A stretch of DNA of 53,170 nucleotides from Variovorax sp. (GTDB lineage Bacteria > Pseudomonadota > Gammaproteobacteria > Burkholderiales > Burkholderiaceae_C), in contig JAGIBP010000037.1 of assembly GCA_017744285.1 (NCBI GenBank), positions 1 through 53,170 of the forward strand, written 5' to 3'. This document shows positions 26,076-35,615 of the stretch, piece after piece. The position numbers and the translations under genes were made by a program. Each line of letters begins with the position of its first letter. Within the stretch, counting starts at the first letter, position 1. Under the pieces are notes generated by a model. That model did no database searches and had not been told where the DNA came from. It was given only the letters and a program-made list of their open reading frames with translations.

Positions 26076-27329
26076 GTGAATGAACTCTCGCTCTTTCTTC
26101 CCTGTGCGGCCGGCGTCGAGGACTTCCTCGCGCAGGAAGTGCATGCGCTGACCGGGCGCGTCGGCCAGGACCTGCTCACGGCCCGCGGCGGCGTGCGCGT
26201 GCGGGCCGGCTGGCGCGACGCGCTCAAGCTCAACCTGCACAGTCGGCTCGCGCAGCGCGTGCTGATCGAACTCGCGCATGCGCCCTACCGCAGCGAGAAC
26301 GACCTCTACGCCATCGCCAGCGGCGTCGCCTGGGAGATCTGGTTCACCCCGAAGCAGACCTTCAAGATCGAGACCACCGCCCAGCACAGCCCGCTGCAGA
26401 GCCTGAATTTCGCCACGCTGCGCATCAAGGACGCGATCGCCGACCGCTTCCGCGCCAAGGCGAACGGCGTGCGCCCCAGCATCGAGACGCAGTGGCCCGA
26501 CGTGCGCGTGTTCGCGCACCTGACGACCGACACCTGCACGCTCTACATCGACACCTCCGGCGAGCCGCTCTTCAAGCGCGGCTGGCGGCAGGACAAGGGC
26601 GACGCGCCGCTCAAGGAAACGCTGGCCGCCGCGATGCTGGCCGCCAGCGGCTGGTGGAATCCGGAGACCGGCGCGGTGGCGCCCCAGGCGCTCTACGACC
26701 CCTGCTGCGGCAGCGGCACCATCGCCATCGAGGCGGCGCAGATCGCCAGTGGCATCGCCGCGGGGTCGCTGCGGCGCTTCGGCTTCGAGAAGCTGCTGCC
26801 CTTCCAGGCCCATGTGTGGGCGACGCTCAAGGCCGAGGCGGCGGCGCAGGCCGCTGGCGGCGACGCGGCGCCCAGGGTCTTCGGCTCCGATGTCTCGCAC
26901 CGGATGGTCGATTTCGCCGAGCGCAATGCCGAGCGCGCCGGCGTCGCGCGCGCGGTGCAGTTCCGCGGCGGCGACGCGCTGCAGCGCATGCCGCCGGCCG
27001 AGTCGGGGGTGATCGTGCTCAATCCGCCCTACGGCGAGCGCATCGAGGTCGGCGGCGTGGCGCGCGGCGGGCGCTCGGGCGCACCGGCTCGTGGCCGCGA
27101 GGAGGCGCAGACCGAGGAAGGCGGCGAGTTCTTCGTGCAGCTCGCGAGCCACTGGAAGAAGCACTTCGCCGGCTGGACCGCCTGGGTGCTCACGCCCGAC
27201 ATGCAACTGCCCAGGCGCATGCGGCTCAAGGAGTCGCGCCGCGTGCCGATGTGGAACGGGCCGATCGAGTGCCGGCTGTTCCGCTTCGACATGGTGGCCG
27301 GCTCGGCCCGCGAGAAGGCTCAGCCGTAG
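26076..27329 (+). CDS. THUMP-domain class I RNA methyltransferase (RlmL N-terminal type)
   Basis: 417 residues from a GTG start. The N-terminal ferredoxin-like/THUMP part (about 1-160) is followed by a Rossmann methyltransferase with SAM motif YDPCCGSGTIAIEA and catalytic NPPYGERI. It resembles the first half of E. coli RlmL, which makes m2G2445 in 23S rRNA, but lacks the RlmK half. An Arg/Gly-rich insert (about 330-350) follows the NPPY motif. The 3' end overlaps the convergent MetE-like gene by 10 bases. Confidence 0.88.
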   Translation: MNELSLFLPCAAGVEDFLAQEVHALTGRVGQDLLTARGGVRVRAGWRDALKLNLHSRLAQRVLIELAHAPYRSENDLYAIASGVAWEIWFTPKQTFKIETTAQHSPLQSLNFATLRIKDAIADRFRAKANGVRPSIETQWPDVRVFAHLTTDTCTLYIDTSGEPLFKRGWRQDKGDAPLKETLAAAMLAASGWWNPETGAVAPQALYDPCCGSGTIAIEAAQIASGIAAGSLRRFGFEKLLPFQAHVWATLKAEAAAQAAGGDAAPRVFGSDVSHRMVDFAERNAERAGVARAVQFRGGDALQRMPPAESGVIVLNPPYGERIEVGGVARGGRSGAPARGREEAQTEEGGEFFVQLASHWKKHFAGWTAWVLTPDMQLPRRMRLKESRRVPMWNGPIECRLFRFDMVAGSAREKAQP

Positions 27330-28351
27330 CGCTTGCGGGCGAGCGCGGCGCCGTCGGCCAGCGCTTGCAGCTTCCTGAGCGCCACCTCGCGGTCCATCGG
27401 CGCCATGCCGCAGTTGGTGCAGGGCAGCAGCCGTTCGCGCGGCACGTGCTGCAGCGCCATGCCGATGGTGTCGGCGACCTGCTCGGGGGTCTCGACGGCG
27501 TCGCTGGCCACGTCGATCACGCCGACCATCACGTCCTTGCCGTCCAGCAGGCGCATCAGGTCCGGCGGCACGTGCGAGTGGAAGCACTCCAGGCTCACCT
27601 GGTCGATGCGGCTCCTGGCGAGTGCCGGGAACACCTGTTCGTACTGGCGCCATTCCTCGCCGAGCGTGGCCTTCCAGTCGACGTTGGCCTGGATGCCGTA
27701 GCCATAACAGATGTGGACCGCGGTGGTGCAGGTGAGGCCCTGCGCGGCGCGCTCCAGCGCCTTCACGCCCCAGTCGGCGGCGTCCTTCATGTAGACGTTG
27801 AAGGCCGGCTCGTCGAACTGGATGATGTCCACGCCGTCGGCCTGAAGCGCGAGCGCCTCCTGGTTCAGCAGCTCCGCGAAGGCCATCGCCAGCGCCGCGC
27901 GGTCGCCGTAGAAGCGGTCGGCCACGGTGTCGACGATGGTCATCGGGCCCGGCAGCGTGAACTTGATCCGCCGCCTGGTGTGGGCGCGCAGCAGCCGGGC
28001 CTCCGCGGCATGCACGCGGCCGGGCAGGCGCAGTGCCGAGACCACCTGCGGAACCATCGCGTCGTAGCGGTTGTCGCGGATGCCCATCTTCACCTTGTGC
28101 TCGAAGTCGATGCCCTCGACCTGCTCCAGGAAACCGTGCACGAAGTGCTGGCGCGACTGCTCGCCGTCGCCGATCACGTCGAGCCCGGCGTCTTCCTGCG
28201 CCTTGATCCACAGCAGCGTCGCGTCGGCCTTGGCCTGCGCGAGCTCGGCGCCCTCGGCCTTCCACCGCGGCCAGAGCTTGCCCGTTTCGGCGAGCCAGGC
28301 CGGCTTGGGCAGGCTGCCCGCGAGGGTGGAGCTGAAAAGACAACGTGACAT
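27320..28351 (-). CDS. Cobalamin-independent methionine synthase-like protein (MetE C-terminal domain)
   Basis: 343 residues covering only the catalytic C-terminal half of MetE. The family start LAGSLPKPAWLAETG and the zinc-site elements HICYGYG (His and Cys) and CTNCGM (Cys) are visible. FDEPAFNVYM is the conserved acidic substrate segment. The N-terminal folate-binding half is absent, so methyl donor and acceptor are uncertain; stand-alone proteins of this kind may use other donors. ATG 28351 is preferred. Divergent from a GST gene. Confidence 0.87.
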   Translation of the reverse strand: MSRCLFSSTLAGSLPKPAWLAETGKLWPRWKAEGAELAQAKADATLLWIKAQEDAGLDVIGDGEQSRQHFVHGFLEQVEGIDFEHKVKMGIRDNRYDAMVPQVVSALRLPGRVHAAEARLLRAHTRRRIKFTLPGPMTIVDTVADRFYGDRAALAMAFAELLNQEALALQADGVDIIQFDEPAFNVYMKDAADWGVKALERAAQGLTCTTAVHICYGYGIQANVDWKATLGEEWRQYEQVFPALARSRIDQVSLECFHSHVPPDLMRLLDGKDVMVGVIDVASDAVETPEQVADTIGMALQHVPRERLLPCTNCGMAPMDREVALRKLQALADGAALARKRYG

Positions 28352-28465
28352 CCAGGAACCTCCATCGAAGGCTCGGGAGCGTAAGCGATTCCCCGCCGTC
28401 GCACGCCCCGGAAATACCTGGGCCAGAATGCCGATTTCGGCCCGAACCCGCATCCCACGACAGAC

Positions 28466-29170
28466 ATGACTGATCTTTCCGCGTTCCCCATCACCAAGAA
28501 GTGGCCCGCCGCGCATCCCGATCGCCTCCAGCTGTACTCGCTGCCCACGCCCAACGGCGTCAAGGTGTCGATCGCGCTCGAGGAAACCGGGCTGCCCTAC
28601 GAGCCGCACCTGGTCAGCTTCGAGACCCACGACCAGATGTCGCCGGAGTTCCTCTCGCTGAATCCCAACAACAAGATCCCGGCCATCATCGACCCGAACG
28701 GCCCGGGCGGAAAGCCGCTGGCGCTGTTCGAGTCCGGCGCGATCCTGGTGTACCTGGCCGACAAGACCGGCCAGCTCGTCCCCAAGGACCCGGCCGCGCG
28801 CTACCAGACGCTGCAGTGGCTGATGTTCCAGATGGGCGGCATTGGCCCGATGTTCGGGCAGGTCGGCTTCTTCCATAAATTCGCCGGCAAGAGCTTCGAC
28901 GACAAGCGCCCGCGCGACCGCTACGTGGACGAGTCCAAGCGCCTGCTGCGCGTGCTGAACCAGCACCTCGAAGGCCGCGCCTGGATCATGGGCGACGACT
29001 ACACGATCGCCGACATCGCGATCTTCCCGTGGGTGCGCAACCTGGTCGGCTTCTACGGCGCGGGTGACCTCGTCGGATTCGCCGATTTCCCGCAGGTGGC
29101 CCGCGTGCTGGAGGCGTTCGTCGCGCGACCCGCGGTGATCGCCGGGCTCAACATTCCGAGCCGCGGCTGA
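28466..29170 (+). CDS. Glutathione S-transferase family protein (YfcG/YghU, Nu class-like)
   Basis: 234 residues with an N-terminal thioredoxin-like domain (LQLYSLPTPNGVKVSIALEE; TPNG supplies the Thr/Asn residues that bind glutathione in Nu-class enzymes). ESGAILVYLADKTG and a helical C-terminal domain (DDYTIADIAIFPWV, the N-capping box) follow. E. coli relatives YfcG and YghU are disulfide-bond oxidoreductases on GSSG, so that role is the best inference. A PIN-domain gene follows after 20 bases. Confidence 0.9.
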   Translation: MTDLSAFPITKKWPAAHPDRLQLYSLPTPNGVKVSIALEETGLPYEPHLVSFETHDQMSPEFLSLNPNNKIPAIIDPNGPGGKPLALFESGAILVYLADKTGQLVPKDPAARYQTLQWLMFQMGGIGPMFGQVGFFHKFAGKSFDDKRPRDRYVDESKRLLRVLNQHLEGRAWIMGDDYTIADIAIFPWVRNLVGFYGAGDLVGFADFPQVARVLEAFVARPAVIAGLNIPSRG

Positions 29171-29190
29171 GCGCGAAGGGCGCCGCGCGC

Positions 29191-29592
29191 ATGACCGTCG
29201 TCCTGGACACCAACATCGTTCTCGACCTCCTGGTGTTCGACGACCCGGCGCGCGCGCCGCTGGCCGCCGCGCTGGCGGCGGGCGAACTGCGCTGGCTCGC
29301 CACGGCCGCGATGCGCGATGAGTTCGCGCGCGTGCTCGGCTATCCGCTGATCGTCTCGCGCCTGGCCGCGCTCGGCCGGCGGGCCGCCGACGTGCTCGCG
29401 GACTTCGATGCGCGTGCCCACCAGGTCGAGGGCCTGCCCGCGCGCGCGCCCTGCGCGTGCAGCGATCCGGACGACCAGATCTTCATCGACCTCGCGGTCG
29501 CGCACCGGGCGCGCCTGGTGAGCAAGGACCGCGCGGTGCTGGCGATGCAAAAGCGGCTGGCGGCCCTGGGGGTCGCGGTGTCTTCGATCTAG
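29191..29592 (+). CDS. PIN domain protein (putative toxin-like ribonuclease, COG1569 type)
   Basis: 133 residues. Metal-binding acidic residues typical of PIN nucleases are present: Asp6 in VLDTNI, Glu in MRDEFARVLGYP, and the acidic cluster CSDPDDQIF. Named 'putative toxin-antitoxin component, PIN family' by convention. No antitoxin-like ORF is adjacent: the GST gene ends 20 bases upstream and the next gene converges from the other strand. It may act as an orphan RNase or be controlled in trans. Confidence 0.85.
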   Translation: MTVVLDTNIVLDLLVFDDPARAPLAAALAAGELRWLATAAMRDEFARVLGYPLIVSRLAALGRRAADVLADFDARAHQVEGLPARAPCACSDPDDQIFIDLAVAHRARLVSKDRAVLAMQKRLAALGVAVSSI

Positions 29593-29599
29593 AGTCGGC

Positions 29600-30496
29600 T
29601 CAGCGGCCGTACCAGCGCGCCAGCAGGCTCGCCACCGCGCGCACCCGCTGCGTGTCGCGGCCCCAGCGCCGGCCCGACGGCAGGTGCCGCAGCCAGCGCA
29701 TGCGGCGCGCGGCGACGGCCAGGCGCTCGCGCACCTCGTCGCTCGCGTCGCCGAGCACCGCGTGCCAGTGCTGCGCGGCGGCGTGCGGCGAGGCGGCGTC
29801 GACCAGCATCGCGGTCGAGTGCAGGTAGCTCAGCCAGTCGCGCGCCTGGCATTCGGCCAGCGGCAGCGTCTCGCCCGGGTCGTCCTCGAAGTCGATGTAG
29901 CCGATGGTGCCGTCGGGGCAGTGCACCAGATTGCGGTCGAAGGCCTGGCTCAGGTAGGCATCGCGCGCATGGACCAGCGCGATCGCGCCCAGGCCCTCGC
30001 GCCAGACGCCGAGCAGCGCGGCCGGGCCGGCCGCGGCCGCCTGGTCGAGCCGCTCCTGCAGCACCACGGCCGGACGGCCGCTTTCGCCGAGGTCGGAAAT
30101 CAGCATGCCGTCCGACTGCCGCGCCAGCACCGCCGGCACGCGCAGGCCTGCATCGCCGAGCTGGCGCAGGCGGCGCGCCTCGATCTCGATCGCCGCCTCG
30201 CCACCCGGGTTGGGCACCGGCGCCAGCACGTCGAGCCGCAGCACGCCGGAGATCGCCGCCAGCGCCTGGTAGCGCAGCTTGCCGTGGCGCGGCCCGGCTT
30301 TCTTGAGCCACACGCGCTGGCTGCCGAAGCGGTGGCTCGAGACCGCCTTGGTCTGCTGCGGCAGCATGACGCGCAGGAACTCGGCGTAGTCCTCCGGTTG
30401 CGGCGGATCGAGCGCCTCGAGGGGCGCCGGCGCGGACGCCGCGCTTTTTCGCATCTGAATGCGGGAGGAGGTCCCGCCCCGTCTCACGACGCTCAT
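29600..30496 (-). CDS. Protein kinase-like fold protein of unknown substrate
   Basis: 298 residues. No named family is certain, but the central part has the layout of a small kinase-like fold: HARDAYLSQAFDRNLVH reads as a catalytic loop (His/Arg/Asp, then Asn after 9 residues) and YIDFEDDPGE as the metal-binding Asp-Phe-Glu in place of DFG. A Lys/Glu-rich N-lobe (WLKKAGPRHGKLRYQ and EAAIEIEARRLRQLG) is compatible. ATG 30496 or an in-frame ATG at 30454 could be the start. It converges on the PIN gene with a 7-base gap. Confidence 0.6.
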   Translation of the reverse strand: MSVVRRGGTSSRIQMRKSAASAPAPLEALDPPQPEDYAEFLRVMLPQQTKAVSSHRFGSQRVWLKKAGPRHGKLRYQALAAISGVLRLDVLAPVPNPGGEAAIEIEARRLRQLGDAGLRVPAVLARQSDGMLISDLGESGRPAVVLQERLDQAAAAGPAALLGVWREGLGAIALVHARDAYLSQAFDRNLVHCPDGTIGYIDFEDDPGETLPLAECQARDWLSYLHSTAMLVDAASPHAAAQHWHAVLGDASDEVRERLAVAARRMRWLRHLPSGRRWGRDTQRVRAVASLLARWYGR

Positions 30497-30647
30497 ACGA
30501 AAAGGGTCAGCGGCAGGCGCGGATAGGGCGCCGCCTTTTCACGAAGCGAAAAAAGGGGACAGGCCGCTGCGAGCGGCGGAATCGACGGGGTAGAAATATC
30601 GGGTCTCCGGAACCTGTTGCATCATAGAGGGCTGCCCGCGCACCGAT

Positions 30648-32664
<2,017 letters not shown>

Positions 32665-32668
32665 AGCC

Positions 32669-33091
32669 TCAGTCCGCGAAGCGGACGTCGCCGATCCAGT
32701 TGCGTTTGCGGCGCGCGAGCCGCGAGGCGGTGTCCTCGCCCTCGAAGGACGCGGGCTGCGGACGCAGCAGCGCACGGTCCACGCCGTCGAAGGTGTTGAC
32801 GTTCACCACCGCGTAGGTGCGCCCGTCGAGCGAGCAGCTCACGAGCGGCACCACGCCGCAGCGGGCGCAGACGTGGAAGCGGCCGGTGCCGGTCCCGAAG
32901 AAATAGCCGGGGTCGAGCGCGCGGTCCCGCACCGTCACCTCGAGCGTCCCGGCCGGGTGGGAGGTCCAGACGCCGCCGTGCTTGACGCAGAAGGAGCAGC
33001 CGCAGGCCCGCGCCGGGATGTCGGCGGGATCCGGCTCCCAGGTGAGCACGTAGCTCAGGTTGCCGCAGTGGCAGGCGCCGTGAATCCGCAT
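32669..33091 (-). CDS. GFA family (glutathione-dependent formaldehyde-activating enzyme-like) protein
   Basis: 140-residue zinc protein. GACHCGN at 5-11, CGCSFC at about 30-35 and CARCGV in the central part form the GFA zinc sites. The name comes from Gfa of Paracoccus, whose role in formaldehyde detoxification is disputed, and most members are uncharacterised. It is the last gene of a run on the minus strand, 18 bases after the FMN reductase gene. Confidence 0.88.
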   Translation of the reverse strand: MRIHGACHCGNLSYVLTWEPDPADIPARACGCSFCVKHGGVWTSHPAGTLEVTVRDRALDPGYFFGTGTGRFHVCARCGVVPLVSCSLDGRTYAVVNVNTFDGVDRALLRPQPASFEGEDTASRLARRKRNWIGDVRFAD

Positions 33092-33109
33092 GGCATCTCC
33101 TTCGCCATT

Positions 33110-33700
33110 TCAGAAGGGCGGCGGCTGGCGCGAGCGCTGTGCGCGCGCCGCCTCGGTCCACCACGCGAGATCGTCGGCGAAGCGCCCGAAGGCGCGATCG
33201 AGCGACTGGCCCGCCGGGCCGGTGGGCTGGCCGTCGGCATCGAGGGTCTGCGAGATCGGGCCGACCGCGAGCGTGCTCGAGACCACCACCATGCCCATTT
33301 CCGAGAGGATCGAATGCCACACGGTGCCCGAGCGCACGCCCGAGAAGCGACCCGCGGAGTAGCTCGCGATCGCTGCCGGACGCCAGAACCATTCTTCGAG
33401 GAAGTGATCCGTCAGGTTCTTGAGCCCGGGCTGGGGGCCCCAGTTGTACTCGCCGGTCACGAAGACGAAGGCATCGGCGGCGCGGATCTTCCCTGCCAGC
33501 GCTTCCATGGCTTCGGGCGCGCTGCCCTTGGGGTATTCCTTGTACATGCGGTCGAGCATGGGCAGCCCGACTTCCTTGGCGTCGATGAACTCGACGTCCG
33601 CGCCGCGCGAGCGCAGCCGGGCCACGAGATAGTCGGCCAGCCGCACGCCCATGCGATCGCTGCGATACGAACCGTAGAAGACCAGGATCTTGTCGGCCAC
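33110..33700 (-). CDS. NADPH-dependent FMN reductase family protein
   Basis: 196 residues from GTG 33700, with GAGGAG six bases upstream; the longer open frame to 33802 lacks this site. Flavodoxin-like fold: phosphate-binding loop YGSYRSDRMG and the flavin-binding segment GEYNWGPQPGLKN characteristic of the FMN_red family. Probably a cytosolic quinone or FMN reductase. Neighbours are a GNAT gene 14 bases upstream and the GFA gene 18 bases downstream. Confidence 0.9.
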   Translation of the reverse strand: MADKILVFYGSYRSDRMGVRLADYLVARLRSRGADVEFIDAKEVGLPMLDRMYKEYPKGSAPEAMEALAGKIRAADAFVFVTGEYNWGPQPGLKNLTDHFLEEWFWRPAAIASYSAGRFSGVRSGTVWHSILSEMGMVVVSSTLAVGPISQTLDADGQPTGPAGQSLDRAFGRFADDLAWWTEAARAQRSRQPPPF

Positions 33701-33714
33701 GTGGGTCTCCTCGC

Positions 33715-34023
33715 TCAGATGTTGAAGGCGCGGCGCGAGGCGGGTTGCACGATGTCCACGTACTCGGGGTGCTTCCGGATCCATCCCGCGATGAACTGGC
33801 ACACCGGGATCACCTGCCGGCCCTGCGCGCGTGCCGTGTCGAGCACGTGCCGGGCGAGGGCCGAGCCGACGCCCTGGCCCTCGTGCGCGGGAAGCACTTC
33901 GGTGTGCGTGAACATGATCGCGTCGCGCAGCAGGTTGTATTCGCAGTAGCCCGCGAGGTCGCCGCCGATGGTGGCTTCGTAGCGGTGCAGTTCGGGGTTG
34001 TCGGTGATGGTGATGTCGGCCAT
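33715..34023 (-). CDS. Small GNAT acetyltransferase (NATD1/YidJ-like)
   Basis: 102-residue minimal N-acetyltransferase (PF14542-like). The acetyl-CoA pyrophosphate-binding motif A is HEGQGVGSALARHVLD. NPELHRYEATIGGDLAGYCE precedes it, and CQFIAGWIRKHPEY follows as the conserved C-terminal part. ATG 34023 is preferred. It lies between the SnoaL-like gene and the FMN reductase gene in a minus-strand run. Substrate unknown. Confidence 0.9.
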   Translation of the reverse strand: MADITITDNPELHRYEATIGGDLAGYCEYNLLRDAIMFTHTEVLPAHEGQGVGSALARHVLDTARAQGRQVIPVCQFIAGWIRKHPEYVDIVQPASRRAFNI

Positions 34024-34040
34024 GCGTGGCTCCTCGAGGT

Positions 34041-34526
34041 TCAGGGTTGGCGGGCGAGAAAGGCGGCGAGGTTGGCCGCCGCGGTCGCGCGCACCTTGTT
34101 GCGCAGCATCGGCGACCAGCCCAGCAGCAGGCCCGGGGTGCCGAGCGCCTGGCGCGACCAGCGCCAGAAGTCGAAGCGGTCGTGCTGGGTGGCGATCAGC
34201 CCTTCGGGCGTGAAGGTGAAGCGCGAGTCGATCGCGTTGTCCACGACGCGGCCCGTGGCGCTGAAGAGGTAGTGCGCATCCCAGTGCGCGCTGCCGCTCG
34301 CGGCGTCGGCGCGCACGTCGCGCCAGCTCAGCTTCCACACCGCGGCGCCCTTGGCGCGCGTGCCGCCGCAAAGCATCTTCCACATGCCGCCGATTTCGCG
34401 CGTGCCGCGCAGCGAGAAGGCCTCGTCGTCGAAGGTCGCGCCGGCGGCGTAGCAGCTCGCCATCGTGTCCGCGTCGAGTTGCGCGAAGGCGCCATAGAGC
34501 CGGTGGATCGTGGCTTCGGCGGTCAT
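34041..34526 (-). CDS. NTF2-like (SnoaL) domain protein
   Basis: 161 residues with a cone-shaped NTF2-like fold expected from the sequence pattern: IHRLYGAFAQLDADTMASCY, then FDDEAFSLRGTREIGGMWK, SAHWDAHYLFSATGRVVDN and IDSRFTFTPEGLIATQHD. This matches the nuclear transport factor 2 family used for small-molecule binding or isomerisation. No catalytic residues can be assigned. Gene order suggests co-transcription with the GNAT gene 17 bases downstream. Confidence 0.8.
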   Translation of the reverse strand: MTAEATIHRLYGAFAQLDADTMASCYAAGATFDDEAFSLRGTREIGGMWKMLCGGTRAKGAAVWKLSWRDVRADAASGSAHWDAHYLFSATGRVVDNAIDSRFTFTPEGLIATQHDRFDFWRWSRQALGTPGLLLGWSPMLRNKVRATAAANLAAFLARQP

Positions 34527-34544
34527 GGCATCACCTCCATGGGC

Positions 34545-35045
34545 TCATGCCGTCATCTCGGCCAGGGTCTGCAGGGCGTGGTGCACGGTGGCGGCGCGCA
34601 CGGCAGCCCGGTCGCCTTCGAAGCGGCGGCGCTCGGTGCGCACCTGCCCGTTCACCGACCAGCCGAACCACACGGTGCCCACCGGCTTGTCGGGCGTGCC
34701 GCCCGTCGGCCCGGCGATGCCGGTGACCGCCACCGCGACCTGCGCCGGCGAGCGCGCGACCGCGCCTTCGGCCATCGCACGCGCCACCGGTTCGCTGACC
34801 GCGCCGTGCGCCGCGATCAGCGCGGGGTCGACGCCGAGCAGGTCGGCCTTGGCCGCGTTCGAGTAGGTCACGAAGCCGCGCTCGAACCAGTCGCTGGAGC
34901 CCGAGAGATCGGTGCACGCGCCGGCGATGAGGCCGCCGGTGCAGCTCTCGGCGGTGGACATCATCCAGTGCCGGGCCAGCAGGCGCGCCGCCAGCGCCTG
35001 CACGAGGCGGGGCGTGTCGAGATCGGTCAGGGAGGTCGTCGTCAT
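34545..35045 (-). CDS. CinA C-terminal family (nicotinamide-nucleotide amidohydrolase)
   Basis: 166 residues: the CinA_C domain with STAESCTGGLIAGACTDLSG (about 30-49), GFVTYSNAAKADLLGV, SEPVARAMAEGAV and VAVTGIAGPTGG. Stand-alone proteins of this family (PncC) deamidate nicotinamide mononucleotide in NAD recycling. ATG 35045 is used; a second ATG 12 bases earlier would overlap the pgpA stop. It lies directly downstream of pgpA, an arrangement I recall from other betaproteobacteria. Confidence 0.9.
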   Translation of the reverse strand: MTTTSLTDLDTPRLVQALAARLLARHWMMSTAESCTGGLIAGACTDLSGSSDWFERGFVTYSNAAKADLLGVDPALIAAHGAVSEPVARAMAEGAVARSPAQVAVAVTGIAGPTGGTPDKPVGTVWFGWSVNGQVRTERRRFEGDRAAVRAATVHHALQTLAEMTA

Positions 35046-35050
35046 CGGGG

Positions 35051-35581
35051 TCACCATGCGCGAAGGGCGGCGACCACGAGCAGGCTGCAGAAGGCCGCCA
35101 CCAGGTCGTCGAAGAGGATGCCGAAGCCGGCCCGGATCCAGCGCGGCGATGTGCCGCTTTCGGGCTTGAACAGGCGGTCCGCCCAGCCGACCGGCCCCGG
35201 CTTGACCGCGTCGAAGAAGCGAAAGAGCGCGAAGGCGAAGGTCTGCGCGAGCAGCCCGGCCGGCATGACCAGCCACAGCACGATCCAGAAGGCGACCACC
35301 TCGTCCCACACGACGGCGCCGGGGTCGGCCACGTTCATGTGGCGCGCCGTGACGGTGCAGGCCCACCAGCCGATGGGCAGCGAGACCAGGATCACCCAGC
35401 CGATCGCCGCGCTGGACAGCCACAGGTGCATGACCAGGAAGGCGGCCCAGGCCCACAGCGTGCCGACCGTGCCGGGCGCCTTCGGCGACAGGCCCGAGCC
35501 GAAGCCCAGGGCGATGAGGTGCGCCGGGTGGGAGAACATGAAGCGCGCCGTGGCGCGGCGCGGGGGAAAAGCGGCGGACAT
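35051..35581 (-). CDS. pgpA: Phosphatidylglycerophosphatase A
   Basis: 176-residue inner-membrane enzyme dephosphorylating phosphatidylglycerol phosphate. Family motifs are GSGLSPKAPGTVGTLWA near the N terminus, WDEVVAFWIVL (catalytic acidic residues), FRFFDAVKPGP and GFGILFDDLVAAF. Three to four membrane helices are expected. ATG 35581 gives the natural start; upstream sequence in frame is not PgpA-like. Followed after 5 bases by the CinA-type gene. Confidence 0.93.
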   Translation of the reverse strand: MSAAFPPRRATARFMFSHPAHLIALGFGSGLSPKAPGTVGTLWAWAAFLVMHLWLSSAAIGWVILVSLPIGWWACTVTARHMNVADPGAVVWDEVVAFWIVLWLVMPAGLLAQTFAFALFRFFDAVKPGPVGWADRLFKPESGTSPRWIRAGFGILFDDLVAAFCSLLVVAALRAW

Positions 35582-35615
35582 GGCGCGAGTATGACGCGCG
35601 CCACGCCGGTGCCGG

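Noticed and set aside
29171..29592. Toxin-antitoxin module at the PIN gene
   Set aside because: No antitoxin ORF could be found on either strand in the available space.
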